DNA of 64,000 bases from Buchnera aphidicola (Mindarus japonicus) (lineage in GTDB: Bacteria > Pseudomonadota > Gammaproteobacteria > Enterobacterales > Enterobacteriaceae): NCBI RefSeq assembly GCF_039393905.1, contig NZ_CP135030.1, positions 372,001-436,000 of the forward strand. Direction: 5' to 3'. Positions 17,192 to 27,331 of this stretch are shown piece by piece (within the stretch, counting starts at the first letter, position 1; each line of letters begins with the position of its first letter). A model generated the notes under the pieces. The model saw nothing but the letters and a program-made list of their open reading frames with translations. It was not told the DNA's origin and did no database searches. The position numbers and the translations under genes are program-made.

Positions 17192-19009
17192 ATGCAAAAA
17201 AAAATAAGAAATATAGCTATTATTGCTCATGTTGATCACGGAAAAACTACTTTAATAGATAAATTGTTACAACAATCTGGAACTTTTCAAAATCATGAAG
17301 AAACTAAAGAAAGAATTTTAGATTCAAATGATTTAGAAAAAGAAAGAGGGATTACTATCCTAGCAAAAAATATATCTATTAACTGGAAAGGATATAAAAT
17401 AAATATTATTGATACTCCAGGACATGCTGATTTTGGAGGAGAAGTAGAAAGAGTCATATCAATGGTAGATTCTGTATTGTTAATAGTTGATGCTTTAGAT
17501 GGACCTATGCCACAAACTAGATTTGTAACTCAAAAAGCATTTGAACATGGAATAAAACCGATAGTAGTTATTAATAAAATTGATAGAAAAAATGTCCGTC
17601 CAGACTGGGTTGTTGATCAAATTTTCGATTTGTTTGTAGAACTTAATGCTACGGATGAACAACTAGATTTTCCAATTATTTATACTTCTGCTCTATTTGG
17701 TACATCTGGATTTAATTATGAAAAAATGAAAAAAGACATGACCCCTCTTTATGAAGCTATCATTAAATATGCACCAGCTCCTAAGTATTTTTCAGATGAT
17801 TTTTTACAGATGCAAATTTCACAATTAGAATATAATAATTATTTAGGAATTATTGGAATAGGAAGAATTATTAAAGGAACAATAAAACCAAATCAAATTA
17901 TTTCAATTGTAAAAGAAAACAAAATAAAAACTGGAAAAATTAACAAGATACTTAGTTATGTTGGTTTAAAGAAAAAAGAAATAGATTTAGCTTATTCTGG
18001 AGATATTGTAGCATTAACTGGATTAAACAACATCAGTATTTCAGATACTATTTGTGATCCTAGTCATATAAAACCATTGCCTCGAATAAAAATAGAAGAT
18101 CCTACAGTAAAAATGATGTTTTGTGTTAATACCTCCCCTTTTTCTGGAATAGAAGGAAAATATGTTACTGCTCCTAAAATATTTACAAGACTAAAAAAAG
18201 AAGCTATTAATAACGTTGCTTTACGCATAGAAGAAACTGAAGATGCTAATATATTTTGTGTTTCTGGAAGAGGAGAGTTGCACTTATCTATATTGATAGA
18301 AAATATGAGAAGAGAAGGATTCGAACTAGAAGTATCAAGGCCTAAAGTTATTTTAAAAAAAATTAAAGAAAAATTATGTGAACCTTTAGAAAAAACAATT
18401 ATAGAAATTAATAAAAAATATCAAGGAGCTATAATGTCTATAATTGGAGAACGAAAAGGAGATCTTAAAAATATGATTTCTGAAAATAATGAAAAAGTTC
18501 AGTTAGAATATATTATTCCAAGCAGAGCCTTAATTGGATTCCGTTCTTATTTTATGAATATCACTTCTGGAACAGGATTATTTTATTCCTCTTTTAGCCA
18601 TTATGACGAAATTGTTCCTAATAATATTGGGCAAAGAAGAAATGGCGTCATGATTGCCAATAAAACTGGAACTGCAGTTGGATTTTCTCTTTTTAATCTA
18701 CAAGATAGAGGAAGTTTATTTATTTCCCATGGAGAAAAAATTTATGAAGGACAAATTGTTGGAATTCATAATAGAAACAATGACCTAACAGTAAATTGTT
18801 TAACTGGGAAAAAGTTAACTAATATGCGAGCATCTGGAACTGATGAAGCTATTTCCTTGATCCCGCCTTTAAATATAACTTTAGAATATGCTTTAGGATT
18901 TATAAATGATGATGAATTAGTAGAAATAACACCAAAATCTATTAGAATTAGAAAAAAATATTTAACTGAAAGTGCTAGAAAAAGTGCTTCTAGAAATCAT
19001 AAAAAATAA
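17192..19009 (+). CDS. typA: ribosome-binding GTPase TypA/BipA
   Basis: Translational GTPase of the EF-G group that acts on the ribosome in 50S assembly and stress adaptation. 605 aa (E. coli 607). G1 AHVDHGKTT at residues 12-20, RGITI switch I, DTPGHADF (G3), NKID (G4) and SALFG (G5), then the EF-G-like domains with GRGELHLS and the BipA-specific C-terminus (GTDEA, RIRKKYL). The ATG has AAAGGAAA nine or so bases upstream. Convergent with gmk, five bases apart. Confidence 0.97.
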   Translation: MQKKIRNIAIIAHVDHGKTTLIDKLLQQSGTFQNHEETKERILDSNDLEKERGITILAKNISINWKGYKINIIDTPGHADFGGEVERVISMVDSVLLIVDALDGPMPQTRFVTQKAFEHGIKPIVVINKIDRKNVRPDWVVDQIFDLFVELNATDEQLDFPIIYTSALFGTSGFNYEKMKKDMTPLYEAIIKYAPAPKYFSDDFLQMQISQLEYNNYLGIIGIGRIIKGTIKPNQIISIVKENKIKTGKINKILSYVGLKKKEIDLAYSGDIVALTGLNNISISDTICDPSHIKPLPRIKIEDPTVKMMFCVNTSPFSGIEGKYVTAPKIFTRLKKEAINNVALRIEETEDANIFCVSGRGELHLSILIENMRREGFELEVSRPKVILKKIKEKLCEPLEKTIIEINKKYQGAIMSIIGERKGDLKNMISENNEKVQLEYIIPSRALIGFRSYFMNITSGTGLFYSSFSHYDEIVPNNIGQRRNGVMIANKTGTAVGFSLFNLQDRGSLFISHGEKIYEGQIVGIHNRNNDLTVNCLTGKKLTNMRASGTDEAISLIPPLNITLEYALGFINDDELVEITPKSIRIRKKYLTESARKSASRNHKK

Positions 19010-19014
19010 GTATT

Positions 19015-19638
19015 TTAATATTTTAATAACTTTTTAATTAAATCAAAATTTTTTCTTTTTTGATAAGATAAACGCAGTCTATTTGCAAAAATAATATTTG
19101 TTAAATCAAATAAAGCTGTTTTTAACTTATTGTTTACAATTACATAATCATATTCATGATAATGACTAATTTCAGAAACTGCTGTTTTCATTCTTTTTTG
19201 AATAATAAAATCGCTATCTTGACCTCTATTTTGTAGTCTCCTATATAATTCCTGTTTTGAAGGAGGAAGCAAAAAAATACTTTTCGAATTTGTAATTTTA
19301 CTTCGAATATTTTGCGCTCCTTCCCAATTAATAATTAAAAAAATATCAACTCCTAATAATAAAAATTTTTCTATCATTAATTTTGACGTACCATAATAAT
19401 TATTAAATATTTTAGCATGTTCTAAAAAAAATCCTTTTTTTATCATATTTTTAAATTTATTTTTTGAAATAAAATAATAATCTTTTCCATTTCTCTCTCC
19501 TTTACGTCTTAATCGAGTAGTATAGGAAATAGAAATAGTTATGTTATCTAGAATATTTTTTTTTAACATTTGTTGTATCAAAGTAGATTTCCCAGTTCCA
19601 CTTGCTGCTGAAATAATAAACAAAGTACCTTTATGCAT
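19015..19638 (-). CDS. gmk: guanylate kinase
   Basis: Phosphorylates GMP to GDP with ATP. 207 aa, the E. coli length. P-loop ASGTGKS at about residues 12-18 (E. coli APSGAGKS), then the GMP-binding block SYTTRLRRKGERNGKDY, EHAKIFNNYYGTS, and the lid with RLQNRGQD. Upstream gene on this strand is ygfZ, 93 bases away. In E. coli gmk lies with rpoZ and spoT, neither of which is seen here. Confidence 0.96.
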   Translation of the reverse strand: MHKGTLFIISAASGTGKSTLIQQMLKKNILDNITISISYTTRLRRKGERNGKDYYFISKNKFKNMIKKGFFLEHAKIFNNYYGTSKLMIEKFLLLGVDIFLIINWEGAQNIRSKITNSKSIFLLPPSKQELYRRLQNRGQDSDFIIQKRMKTAVSEISHYHEYDYVIVNNKLKTALFDLTNIIFANRLRLSYQKRKNFDLIKKLLKY

Positions 19639-19731
19639 TATATTTAATCATACTTTTATAAATTATATATAATAAATTAAATTTATTATGCCAGAAAACC
19701 CATTAATTATACATATTTTTTTGCTTTAAAA

Positions 19732-20712
19732 CTAAATATAAAAAATTTTTTTTAAAATAAGTTTTTCATTATTTTTTGAAAAAACTCTAAATTTATAATT
19801 TTTATTTATTTTTTTACTTAAAATAGCTTGAATCCAAAGAAAATTATTATTACTTGCAACAACATAGATAATTTTTCCAATAATTACCCATTTTTCTTTA
19901 ATTTTTGCTTCTATTTTAAAATTAATTTTTAAAATATTTTTCTTATATGAAATCATCCAACATAAAAAATTATTCTTTATTTTTTTAAAATAAGCACGAG
20001 AAATCACTTCTTGTCCTTGGTAACAACCTTTATGAAAATCAATTCCTTGTATATTTTGTAATCCTAATTCTTGTGGAAGAAACTTCTCTTGAATATTTTT
20101 TTCTACTATTGGAAATCCTGATTCTATATCTAAGAAATTCCAATATTTAAAATTTTTAATAATTACCTCTGTAAGCAACATCTTATATAAAAGATGTTTT
20201 TTTTCTTTAGGAAAAATTAATAAATATCTTTTTTTTAAATTATCCAATAAAAATAAAATAATATTATCTTCAATAACCATTTTTTTTTCTTCATTAGGAA
20301 TATTAAAAAAAAATTTTTTTAAAAAAAAATTTGAAGTTACACCAACTAATCCTATTATTTCAAAATCTTTTTCTATGTTGATTGATACTTTTGAAAATAT
20401 AGAATATTTTTTTAATTCTTTTATTTGAAAATCAACTGTATTTTTCTTAATTATATAAGCATACCCTTCATTATATCGAAATAGCATTAATAATCCTATC
20501 ACTTTACCTTGAACAGAACAATGAGCAGCTATATTATATTTATAATTTTTAAATTTTTTCATATCTATAGTTAATTTACTTTGTAAATATCTTTTACTAT
20601 CTTTTCCTGTAACGATGACAACTTTATAATTTTTTAAAATCATTAAAATTGGCATTAATTTCTCATAATAAAAAAAATTTATTTTCTTCTTAATTGAAAC
20701 ATCAAATTTCAT
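19732..20712 (-). CDS. ygfZ: folate-dependent Fe-S/tRNA modification protein YgfZ
   Basis: YgfZ (GcvT-like, tetrahydrofolate binding) supports iron-sulfur enzymes such as MiaB, which is encoded later in this window. 326 aa, equal to E. coli. The signature KGCYQGQE with the essential cysteine is near residues 227-234, preceded by ESGFPIV and the LQNIQGIDF block. The rest is diverged and very rich in Lys/Ile/Asn. Start ATG 20712 has no clear ribosome site, but the N-terminus aligns by length. Confidence 0.9.
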   Translation of the reverse strand: MKFDVSIKKKINFFYYEKLMPILMILKNYKVVIVTGKDSKRYLQSKLTIDMKKFKNYKYNIAAHCSVQGKVIGLLMLFRYNEGYAYIIKKNTVDFQIKELKKYSIFSKVSINIEKDFEIIGLVGVTSNFFLKKFFFNIPNEEKKMVIEDNIILFLLDNLKKRYLLIFPKEKKHLLYKMLLTEVIIKNFKYWNFLDIESGFPIVEKNIQEKFLPQELGLQNIQGIDFHKGCYQGQEVISRAYFKKIKNNFLCWMISYKKNILKINFKIEAKIKEKWVIIGKIIYVVASNNNFLWIQAILSKKINKNYKFRVFSKNNEKLILKKIFYI

Positions 20713-20869
20713 TTGAAATACAACCTATTTTTTTATTAAAAAGTATTTTTAAATGTCTATTAATAATTATATAATATTATTATATAAATAGATAAAAAAT
20801 TATGAAATATATAAATTTATATAAAAATTAAAAATTTGAACATTGTATATTAACAAAAAGAGAACATTT

Positions 20870-21965
20870 ATGTTTGAAATAAATATTATTAAAAATAAAA
20901 TTAAAAGTTATGAAGAAAAAATAAATGATATACGGAGGTTTCTTTAATTACGAAGAAAAAAAAAATACGATAAGAAAAATAAATTTAAAATTAAATAATC
21001 CTGAAATATGGAATAATCCAAAAATAATTAATAAAATTAATAAAGAAAAAATTAATTTAAAAAAAACTTTATTCAAAATAGAAAAAATTATTTTTAAGTT
21101 AAAAATTATTAAAGAAGAATTTGAATTGAATTTAAAGGAAAAGAAAAAAAACTTTAATAATTTGCTTATTTCGTTAGGTGAATTAAAAAACATGATTAAA
21201 AAAATGGAATTTTATTTTTGCTTTTCTAACATAGAAGATAGTTTTAACTGTTATCTTGATATACAAGCCGGATCTGGAGGAATAGATGCTCAAGATTGGG
21301 CTAAAATAATGCTTAGAATGTATTTAAAATGGTTAGATCAAAAAAGATTCAAGGTAAAAATTATTCATGAATCTAATAATGAAGCGTCGGGTATAAAATC
21401 AGTTACTGCTCATATCATAGGACCTTATGCCTTCGGTTGGTTAAGAACAGAAACAGGTATTCATCGATTAGTCAGAAAAAGTCCTTTTAATGCTGGAAGC
21501 AAAAGACATACTTCTTTTGCATCAGTATTTGTCTATCCTGAAATAGATGATTCAATAAATATTGAAATAAAAAATTCCGATTTAAGAATAGATGTGTATA
21601 GAGCTTCAGGTGCAGGAGGGCAACATGTTAATAGAACCGAATCCGCCGTTCGAATTACCCACTTACCTACTGGTATTGTAACACAATGTCAAAATAACAG
21701 ATCACAACATAAAAATAAAGAAAACGCTATCAAACAAATTAAATGTAAACTTTATCAATTAGAATTAAGAAAAAAAAATAAAAATAAAAAAAATATTGAA
21801 AAAAACAAGTCGGATATTGCATGGGGCAATCAAATACGTTCCTATATATTAGATAATTCTAGGATTAAAGATTTAAGAACAAAAATAGAAACAAGAAATG
21901 TACAAAATGTGTTAAATGGAGAACTAGATCAATTTATAGAAAGTAGTTTAAAACTCGGTGTATAA
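20870..21965 (+). CDS. prfB: peptide chain release factor 2 (programmed +1 frameshift)
   Basis: RF2 terminates translation at UGA and UAA. Translation starts at ATG 20870 (MFEINIIKNKI, as in E. coli), runs 25 codons to CTT 20942-20944, meets TAA 20945-20947, and must shift +1 to continue from 20946, giving about 364 aa (E. coli 365). The SPF anticodon-like motif (RKSPFNAG) and catalytic GGQ (GAGGQHVNR) are intact. The residue before SGAGGQ is Ala, as in most bacteria rather than the Thr of E. coli K-12. An apparent ATG at 20925 in the downstream frame is an artefact of the shift. lysS follows directly, as in E. coli. Confidence 0.95.
20933..20948 (+). promoter_or_regulatory. prfB programmed frameshift site with TAA stop
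   Basis: CGGAGG followed by TTT, CTT and TAA: an internal Shine-Dalgarno element (GGAGG) three bases before the slippery CTT, then a stop, exactly the E. coli layout (AGGGGG TAT CTT TGA C). The slip is CTT to TTT with resumption at AAT TAC GAA. Unusual: the stop is TAA followed by T, where the family has TGA followed by C. Confidence 0.9.
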
Positions 21966-21977
21966 GGGATGAAAAAA

Positions 21978-23498
21978 ATGAATTATCAAAAAGATAAAAA
22001 CATATTTTTAACCAAAGAAGAACCTGATCAAAAAAAAATTAGAAGAAAAAAATTAAATTTTTTTCGTTCTAAAGGCTTTAATTTTCCTAATAAATTTAAA
22101 CCTACCATTTCAATTAAAAAAATTATTTTAAATTACAAAAATTTAGAAAATTTAAAGCTAAAAGAGCAAAACATAATTGTTCAAGTTGCCGGAAGAATTA
22201 TTAAACAAAGATTTATGGGTAAATCAACATTTATAATCTTACAGGAAGGAAACAAAGAAATACAAGTATACTTAACTCAAGAAAAAATTTTATCAAACAA
22301 ATACATTAAGAAATTTAAAGATTTAGACTTAGGAGATATAATAGGAATTAAAGGTAAATTATTTAAAACAAAAACAAAAGAATTATCTATTTACTGTGAT
22401 AATCTTAAACTACTAAATAAATCTTTACATCCTCTTCCAAATAAATATCACGGATTAATAGATCAAGAATTACGATATAGAAAAAGATATTTAGATTTAA
22501 TTAGTAATAAAAAAATTTTTACTATCTTTAAAAATCGATCAAAAATTATGATTAATATTCGTCGTTTTATGGAGAAAAATAATTTTTTAGAAGTCGAAAC
22601 TCCTATGATGCAAAACCTCCCCGGGGGAGCAGATGCTCGTCCATTTATAACACATCATAATACTTTAAATATGAATATGTATCTTAGAATTTCCCCTGAA
22701 TTATATTTAAAAAAATTAATTATAGGAGGATTTAATCGAATTTTTGAAATAAATAAAAATTTTAGAAATGAAGGAATCTCTACTCGACATAATCCTGAAT
22801 TTACTATGATGGAATTATATTCTACTTATGATACCTACAAGGATATGATGAAAATCCTTGAAAAATTAATAAAAAAAATAGTTTATAAAACTTTTAAAGA
22901 AGAAATAATTAATTATGGAAAAAATAAAATAAATTTTAATGTACCTTTTAAAAAAATTAGCATTAAAAATGCAATTTTAGAACATAATCCTAAAATTAAG
23001 TACTCTGACTTAGAATCTTTATCTAAAATAAAAAAAATTTCAAAAAAACTAAATATAGAAATAAAAGAAAATTGGAAAATTGGAAAATTTATTCTTGAAA
23101 TTTTTGAAAAAACCGTAGAAAAAAAAATTATTCAACCTACATTTATCACTGAATATCCGACTGAAGTTTCATTATTAGCTCGAAAAACAAATTTTGATGA
23201 AAACATTGCTGAAAGATTTGAATTTTTCATTGCAGGTTACGAAATAGCAAATGGATTTTCTGAATTAAATGATGCAGAAGATCAAAAAAAAAGATTTAAA
23301 AATCAAATAGAAGAAAAAAATATAGATGAATCTAATATGTTTTTTTACGACAAAGATTATATTAACGCATTAGAATATGGCCTACCTCCAACAGCAGGAT
23401 TGGGAATTGGAATAGATCGTTTAATAATGATTTTAACTAATCAGAATAATATTCGAGATGTAATCCTTTTCCCTATATTAAAAAAAATAAAAAAATAA
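21978..23498 (+). CDS. lysS: lysyl-tRNA synthetase (class II)
   Basis: Charges tRNA-Lys. N-terminal OB-fold (VAGRIIKQRFMGK) followed by the class II catalytic core: motif 2 FRNEGISTRHNPEFT, MMELYSTY, and motif 3 GLGIGIDRLIM. About 506 aa (E. coli 505). Two ATGs are possible: 21969, four bases after the prfB stop, and 21978. I prefer 21978 because AAGGG at 21964-21968 is then nine bases upstream. Co-transcribed with prfB, and lysA follows at 35 bases, so lysine synthesis and lysine charging genes are adjacent. Confidence 0.95.
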   Translation: MNYQKDKNIFLTKEEPDQKKIRRKKLNFFRSKGFNFPNKFKPTISIKKIILNYKNLENLKLKEQNIIVQVAGRIIKQRFMGKSTFIILQEGNKEIQVYLTQEKILSNKYIKKFKDLDLGDIIGIKGKLFKTKTKELSIYCDNLKLLNKSLHPLPNKYHGLIDQELRYRKRYLDLISNKKIFTIFKNRSKIMINIRRFMEKNNFLEVETPMMQNLPGGADARPFITHHNTLNMNMYLRISPELYLKKLIIGGFNRIFEINKNFRNEGISTRHNPEFTMMELYSTYDTYKDMMKILEKLIKKIVYKTFKEEIINYGKNKINFNVPFKKISIKNAILEHNPKIKYSDLESLSKIKKISKKLNIEIKENWKIGKFILEIFEKTVEKKIIQPTFITEYPTEVSLLARKTNFDENIAERFEFFIAGYEIANGFSELNDAEDQKKRFKNQIEEKNIDESNMFFYDKDYINALEYGLPPTAGLGIGIDRLIMILTNQNNIRDVILFPILKKIKK

Positions 23499-23533
23499 AT
23501 TTTATTTCATATACAAATTAATCAAGGAAAAAC

Positions 23534-24781
23534 ATGATTTCATCAAATAACATTTTTTTTATTAATATTAATAAAGAAAAAATATTAAAAATCACAAAGT
23601 TATATGGAACACCTTTATGGATTTATAATTCTCATATTATTGAATCTAAAATTAAAAAGTTAAAAAATTTTGATACTATCCGTTACGCTCAAAAAGCTTG
23701 TTCTAACATTCATATTCTTCGTTTAATGAGAGAAAAAAAAGTAAAAATTGATGCTGTTTCAGAGGGAGAAATTAAAAGAGCATTATTCTCCGGTTTTGAT
23801 CCCAAAAATAATGAAATCATATATACAGCTGATATCTTTAATGAAGCTACTTTATCTATTGTTACTAAATTTAATATTCCTGTAAACATAGGTTCAATTG
23901 ACATGTTAGCTCAACTTGGTAAAATTTCTCCCAAACATCCAGTTTGGTTAAGAATAAACCCTAAATTTGGACATGGTCATAATAAAAAGACAAATACTGG
24001 TGGAGAAAATAGTAAACATGGAATTTGGAATCCAAATTTAGCAATTGAAATAATAAAAAAATATAATTTAAAATTAGTTGGGTTACACATGCATATTGGA
24101 TCTGGAGTAGATTATCAACATTTAAAAAAAGTATGTAACTCTATGGTTGAATATGCTATTAACTTAAATAAAAAAATAAATAGTATTTCAGCAGGAGGTG
24201 GATTGTCTATCCCTTATCAAATTAGTGAAAAACCAATAGATGTTGAACATTACTTTTCTTTATGGAATGAAGCAAGAAATAAAATATCCAACTATTTAAA
24301 AAGAGATATTCATCTAGAAATTGAACCAGGTCGATTTTTAGTAGGAGAATCAGGTATTCTTATTACTCAAGTTAGATCAGTTAAAAAAATGGGAAATAAT
24401 AATTTTGTATTAGTAGATGCAGGATTTAATGATCTAATGCGTCCTGTTTTATATGGTAGTTATCATGAAATATCAGTAATTAGTGGAAATAAACATACTA
24501 TTAATTACCAAGAAAAAATTGAAACAATAGTTGCTGGTCCTTTATGTGAATCAGGGGATGTATTTACGCAGTACGAAAATGGAAATATTGAAAAAAGACT
24601 ATTACCTATTGTTACACCAGGAGATTATTTAATCTTTCATAATACAGGAGCGTATGGTGCTTCTATGTCTTCTAATTATAATAGTCGTCCTTTAATTCCT
24701 GAAATTTTATTTAAAAATGATACATTTCATTTAATTAGAAGAAGACAAACAATAGAGGATTTAATTAAACTAGAAATTTAA
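23534..24781 (+). CDS. lysA: diaminopimelate decarboxylase
   Basis: PLP enzyme that makes lysine from meso-diaminopimelate, the last step of a pathway for which asd in this window supplies an early step. 415 aa (E. coli 420). PLP lysine Lys54 in YAQKACSN, HMHIGSGVDY, SAGGGLSIPY, EPGRFLVGESG, CESGDVF and NTGAYGASMSSNYNSRP are all present. Start ATG 23534 has AAGGAAA upstream. No lysine riboswitch is possible in the 35-base gap. Confidence 0.97.
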   Translation: MISSNNIFFININKEKILKITKLYGTPLWIYNSHIIESKIKKLKNFDTIRYAQKACSNIHILRLMREKKVKIDAVSEGEIKRALFSGFDPKNNEIIYTADIFNEATLSIVTKFNIPVNIGSIDMLAQLGKISPKHPVWLRINPKFGHGHNKKTNTGGENSKHGIWNPNLAIEIIKKYNLKLVGLHMHIGSGVDYQHLKKVCNSMVEYAINLNKKINSISAGGGLSIPYQISEKPIDVEHYFSLWNEARNKISNYLKRDIHLEIEPGRFLVGESGILITQVRSVKKMGNNNFVLVDAGFNDLMRPVLYGSYHEISVISGNKHTINYQEKIETIVAGPLCESGDVFTQYENGNIEKRLLPIVTPGDYLIFHNTGAYGASMSSNYNSRPLIPEILFKNDTFHLIRRRQTIEDLIKLEI

Positions 24782-24982
24782 AAAAAAAATAATAAAAATT
24801 ATTCAATAAAACTCAAAGATTTAAAAAAATTAATATTACGAAAGATAATATTTTTAATTATGTTATTTATTAATATTTCTAAGTTTTAAAAACATTTAAT
24901 TTAGTTTAATTAAAAAATGTTTATTAAAAATAGGAACCTTATAAAAATATTCAAAAAATAAAAAATTAATTACAAATAAAAA

Positions 24983-25777
24983 ATGAAAATTTACTTAAAA
25001 CTAATAAAAAATGTTTTAAACTTTGGAAAAGATAAAAAAGATCGTACAGGAATAGGTACTCTTTCTATATTTGGTTATAATATGCGAATTAACTTAAAAA
25101 ATGGATTTCCTTTAATAACTACAAAATGTTGTCATATAAGATCAATAATTTATGAATTATTATGGTTTCTTAAAGGAGAAACAAATATTGATTATTTGAA
25201 TAAACATAAAGTTTCAATTTGGGATGAATGGGCTGATGAAAAAGGTGATCTAGGTCCTATTTATGGAAAACAGTGGAGATCTTGGAAAACTAATAATGAA
25301 AAGAAAATAGATCAAATAAAAAACGTAATAAATGAAATCAAAAATAATCCGAACTCTAGAAGAATTATTGTTTCAGCATGGAATGTAAGCGAAATAAACA
25401 AAATGGCATTACCACCTTGCCATGTACTATTTCAATTTTACGTATTAAATGATACTTTAAGTTGTCAAATTTACCAACGTTCTTGTGACGTTTTTATAGG
25501 ATTACCTTTCAATATAGCTAGTTATGCAATATTATTACATATGATATCTCAACAATGTAGTTTATTTCCAGGAGAATTACTTTGGACTGGAGGAGATGTT
25601 CATTTATATAAAAATCATATCTCATTAGCTAAAAAACAAATTCTTAGGAAACCAAGACAGTTACCTCAACTAACTATACTAAATAAACCGAAATCTATTT
25701 TCGATTATAATTTTAAAGACTTTAAAATCATTAACTATCAACCTTACCCTTCAATTAAAGCAAAAGTGGCAATTTGA
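24983..25777 (+). CDS. thyA: thymidylate synthase
   Basis: Methylates dUMP to dTMP with methylenetetrahydrofolate. 264 aa, identical in length to E. coli. DRTGIGT near the N-terminus, catalytic cysteine in [10 protein letters not shown] (position 146 by alignment), [17 protein letters not shown] and the C-terminal KAKVAI tail needed for closure are all intact. In E. coli lgt precedes thyA. Here the 201 bases between lysA and thyA hold no gene. Confidence 0.97.
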   Translation: MKIYLKLIKNVLNFGKDKKDRTGIGTLSIFGYNMRINLKNGFPLITTKCCHIRSIIYELLWFLKGETNIDYLNKHKVSIWDEWADEKGDLGPIYGKQWRSWKTNNEKKIDQIKNVINEIKNNPNSRRIIVSAWNVSEINKMALPPCHVLFQFYVLNDTLSCQIYQRSCDVFIGLPFNIASYAILLHMISQQCSLFPGELLWTGGDVHLYKNHISLAKKQILRKPRQLPQLTILNKPKSIFDYNFKDFKIINYQPYPSIKAKVAI

Positions 25778-25790
25778 TAAAATTATCAAA
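25773..25790 (+). terminator. possible terminator overlapping the thyA stop
   Basis: Perfect inverted repeat TTTGATAA-AA-TTATCAAA that includes the thyA TGA (25775-25777). The stem is A/T apart from two G:C pairs, and the following sequence has only short T runs, so termination is uncertain. Confidence 0.35.
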
Positions 25791-25917
25791 GTTTATTAGC
25801 TTTACTTTCTTTTAAAACATAAAAAATATCTAATTAAAATTAAATAATTAATATATAATAAGATATTTTCTTTATAATTAATTTTATAAAAATTTTTACT
25901 CGAAATGTATAATATAA

Positions 25918-27252
25918 ATGAAAAAAATATATATTAAAACTTGGGGTTGTCAGATGAATGATTACGATTCATCTATCATCTCTAATCTTTTATTAAATCA
26001 AAAGAATTTTTCTATAACAAAAAAACCAGAAAACGCTGATGTATTAATTCTTAATACATGTTCTATTAGAGAAAAAGCAAAGGAAAAATTGTTTCATCAA
26101 CTTGGTAGATGGAAAAAAATAAAAGAAAAAAATTTAAAAATAATTATTGCTGTAGGAGGTTGTGTAGCAACACAAGAAGGAGAAGAAATTTATAAGAGAG
26201 CTAATTATATTAATATTATTTTTGGAACACAAACTATACATAGATTACCTGCTATGATAAAGGAAGTAAATAAAGGGAAGAAATTTCTTATTGATATCTC
26301 TTTTCCTACACAAGAAAAATTTGACGCTTTATTAGAACCTAGAAATTCAATAATATCTTCATATGTTTCAATCATAGAAGGGTGTAACAAATATTGTTCT
26401 TTTTGTATTGTTCCTTATACTAGAGGCATGGAAGTCAGTAGAAAATGTGATGATATCTTATTTGAAATTATTTCTTTAGCAAAAAAAGGAATTAAAGAAA
26501 TTCACTTATTAGGACAAAATGTGAATGCTTATAAAGGAGAAACAGCTCATGGAGGAATTTGTTCTTTTTCTGAACTAATTGAACTCATATCTGAAATTGA
26601 TGAAATTAAAAGAATTAGGTTTACAACTAGTCATCCTATAGAATTTACAGATGAAATTATTAATGTATACAAAACAGTTCCTAAGCTAGCTAATTTTCTT
26701 CATTTACCTGTTCAAAGTGGTTCAGATAGAATTTTAAATTTAATGAAAAGAGGACATTCGGTCTTAGATTATAAAAAAATAATTAAAAAGTTGCTTTTAA
26801 TTAGACCTAATATTCAAATTAGTTCTGATTTTATAGTTGGATTTCCAGGAGAAACTAAATCAGATTTTAATAAAACAATGGAATTAATCGAAGAAATTAA
26901 TTTTGATATGAGTTTTAGTTTTATTTATTCTCCTAGACCTGGAACTCCAGCTGCTATTATGCCAGATAATGAAATTAGTCTAAACGAAAAAAAAATTAGA
27001 TTATACTTATTACAAAAAAAAATAAGAAAGCAAGCAGCTAATTGGACAAAAAAAATGATGAACAGCATTCAATGTATTTTAGTTGAAGGAATTTCTAAAA
27101 AAAACATTACTGAATTATATGGAAAAACAGAAAATAACAGAACCGCTTATTTTCAAGGATTATCTACAATGATTGGAAAATTTGTAAAAATAAAAATTAC
27201 TAATACATTTATTCATTCAGTTAGAGGTACATTTGTAGATTATGTTGATTAA
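25918..27252 (+). CDS. miaB: tRNA-2-methylthio-N6-isopentenyladenosine methylthiotransferase MiaB
   Basis: Radical SAM enzyme adding a methylthio group to i6A37 of tRNAs. N-terminal cluster cysteines in [16 protein letters not shown] and GGCVAT; radical SAM C-x3-C-x2-C in GCNKYCSFC; then [17 protein letters not shown] and [11 protein letters not shown]-terminal TRAM domain ends the protein at 444 aa, about 30 residues shorter than E. coli (474), so only the non-domain tail is lost. No clear ribosome site before ATG 25918. In E. coli ybeZ follows; here it is missing and ybeY is next. Confidence 0.96.
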   Translation: MKKIYIKTWGCQMNDYDSSIISNLLLNQKNFSITKKPENADVLILNTCSIREKAKEKLFHQLGRWKKIKEKNLKIIIAVGGCVATQEGEEIYKRANYINIIFGTQTIHRLPAMIKEVNKGKKFLIDISFPTQEKFDALLEPRNSIISSYVSIIEGCNKYCSFCIVPYTRGMEVSRKCDDILFEIISLAKKGIKEIHLLGQNVNAYKGETAHGGICSFSELIELISEIDEIKRIRFTTSHPIEFTDEIINVYKTVPKLANFLHLPVQSGSDRILNLMKRGHSVLDYKKIIKKLLLIRPNIQISSDFIVGFPGETKSDFNKTMELIEEINFDMSFSFIYSPRPGTPAAIMPDNEISLNEKKIRLYLLQKKIRKQAANWTKKMMNSIQCILVEGISKKNITELYGKTENNRTAYFQGLSTMIGKFVKIKITNTFIHSVRGTFVDYVD

Positions 27253-27331
27253 TACATTTATTTTATAAAAAATAAAAAAAAATTTAAAATTCTAAAACAA
27301 TTTAACTATGGAAAATTATTTACATTAAAAT

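Noticed and set aside
20925..20960. ATG at 20925 as the prfB start with an overlapping strong GGAGG
   Set aside because: The GGAGG is downstream of this ATG and is the frameshift-stimulating element. The frame starting at ATG 20870 encodes the conserved RF2 N-terminus MFEI...K.
23499..23533. Lysine riboswitch ahead of lysA
   Set aside because: The gap after lysS is only 35 bases, too short for the aptamer.
24890..24922. Hairpin AAACATTT/AAATGTTT between lysA and thyA as a terminator
   Set aside because: The stem is short, interrupted and nearly all A/T; not distinguishable from chance.
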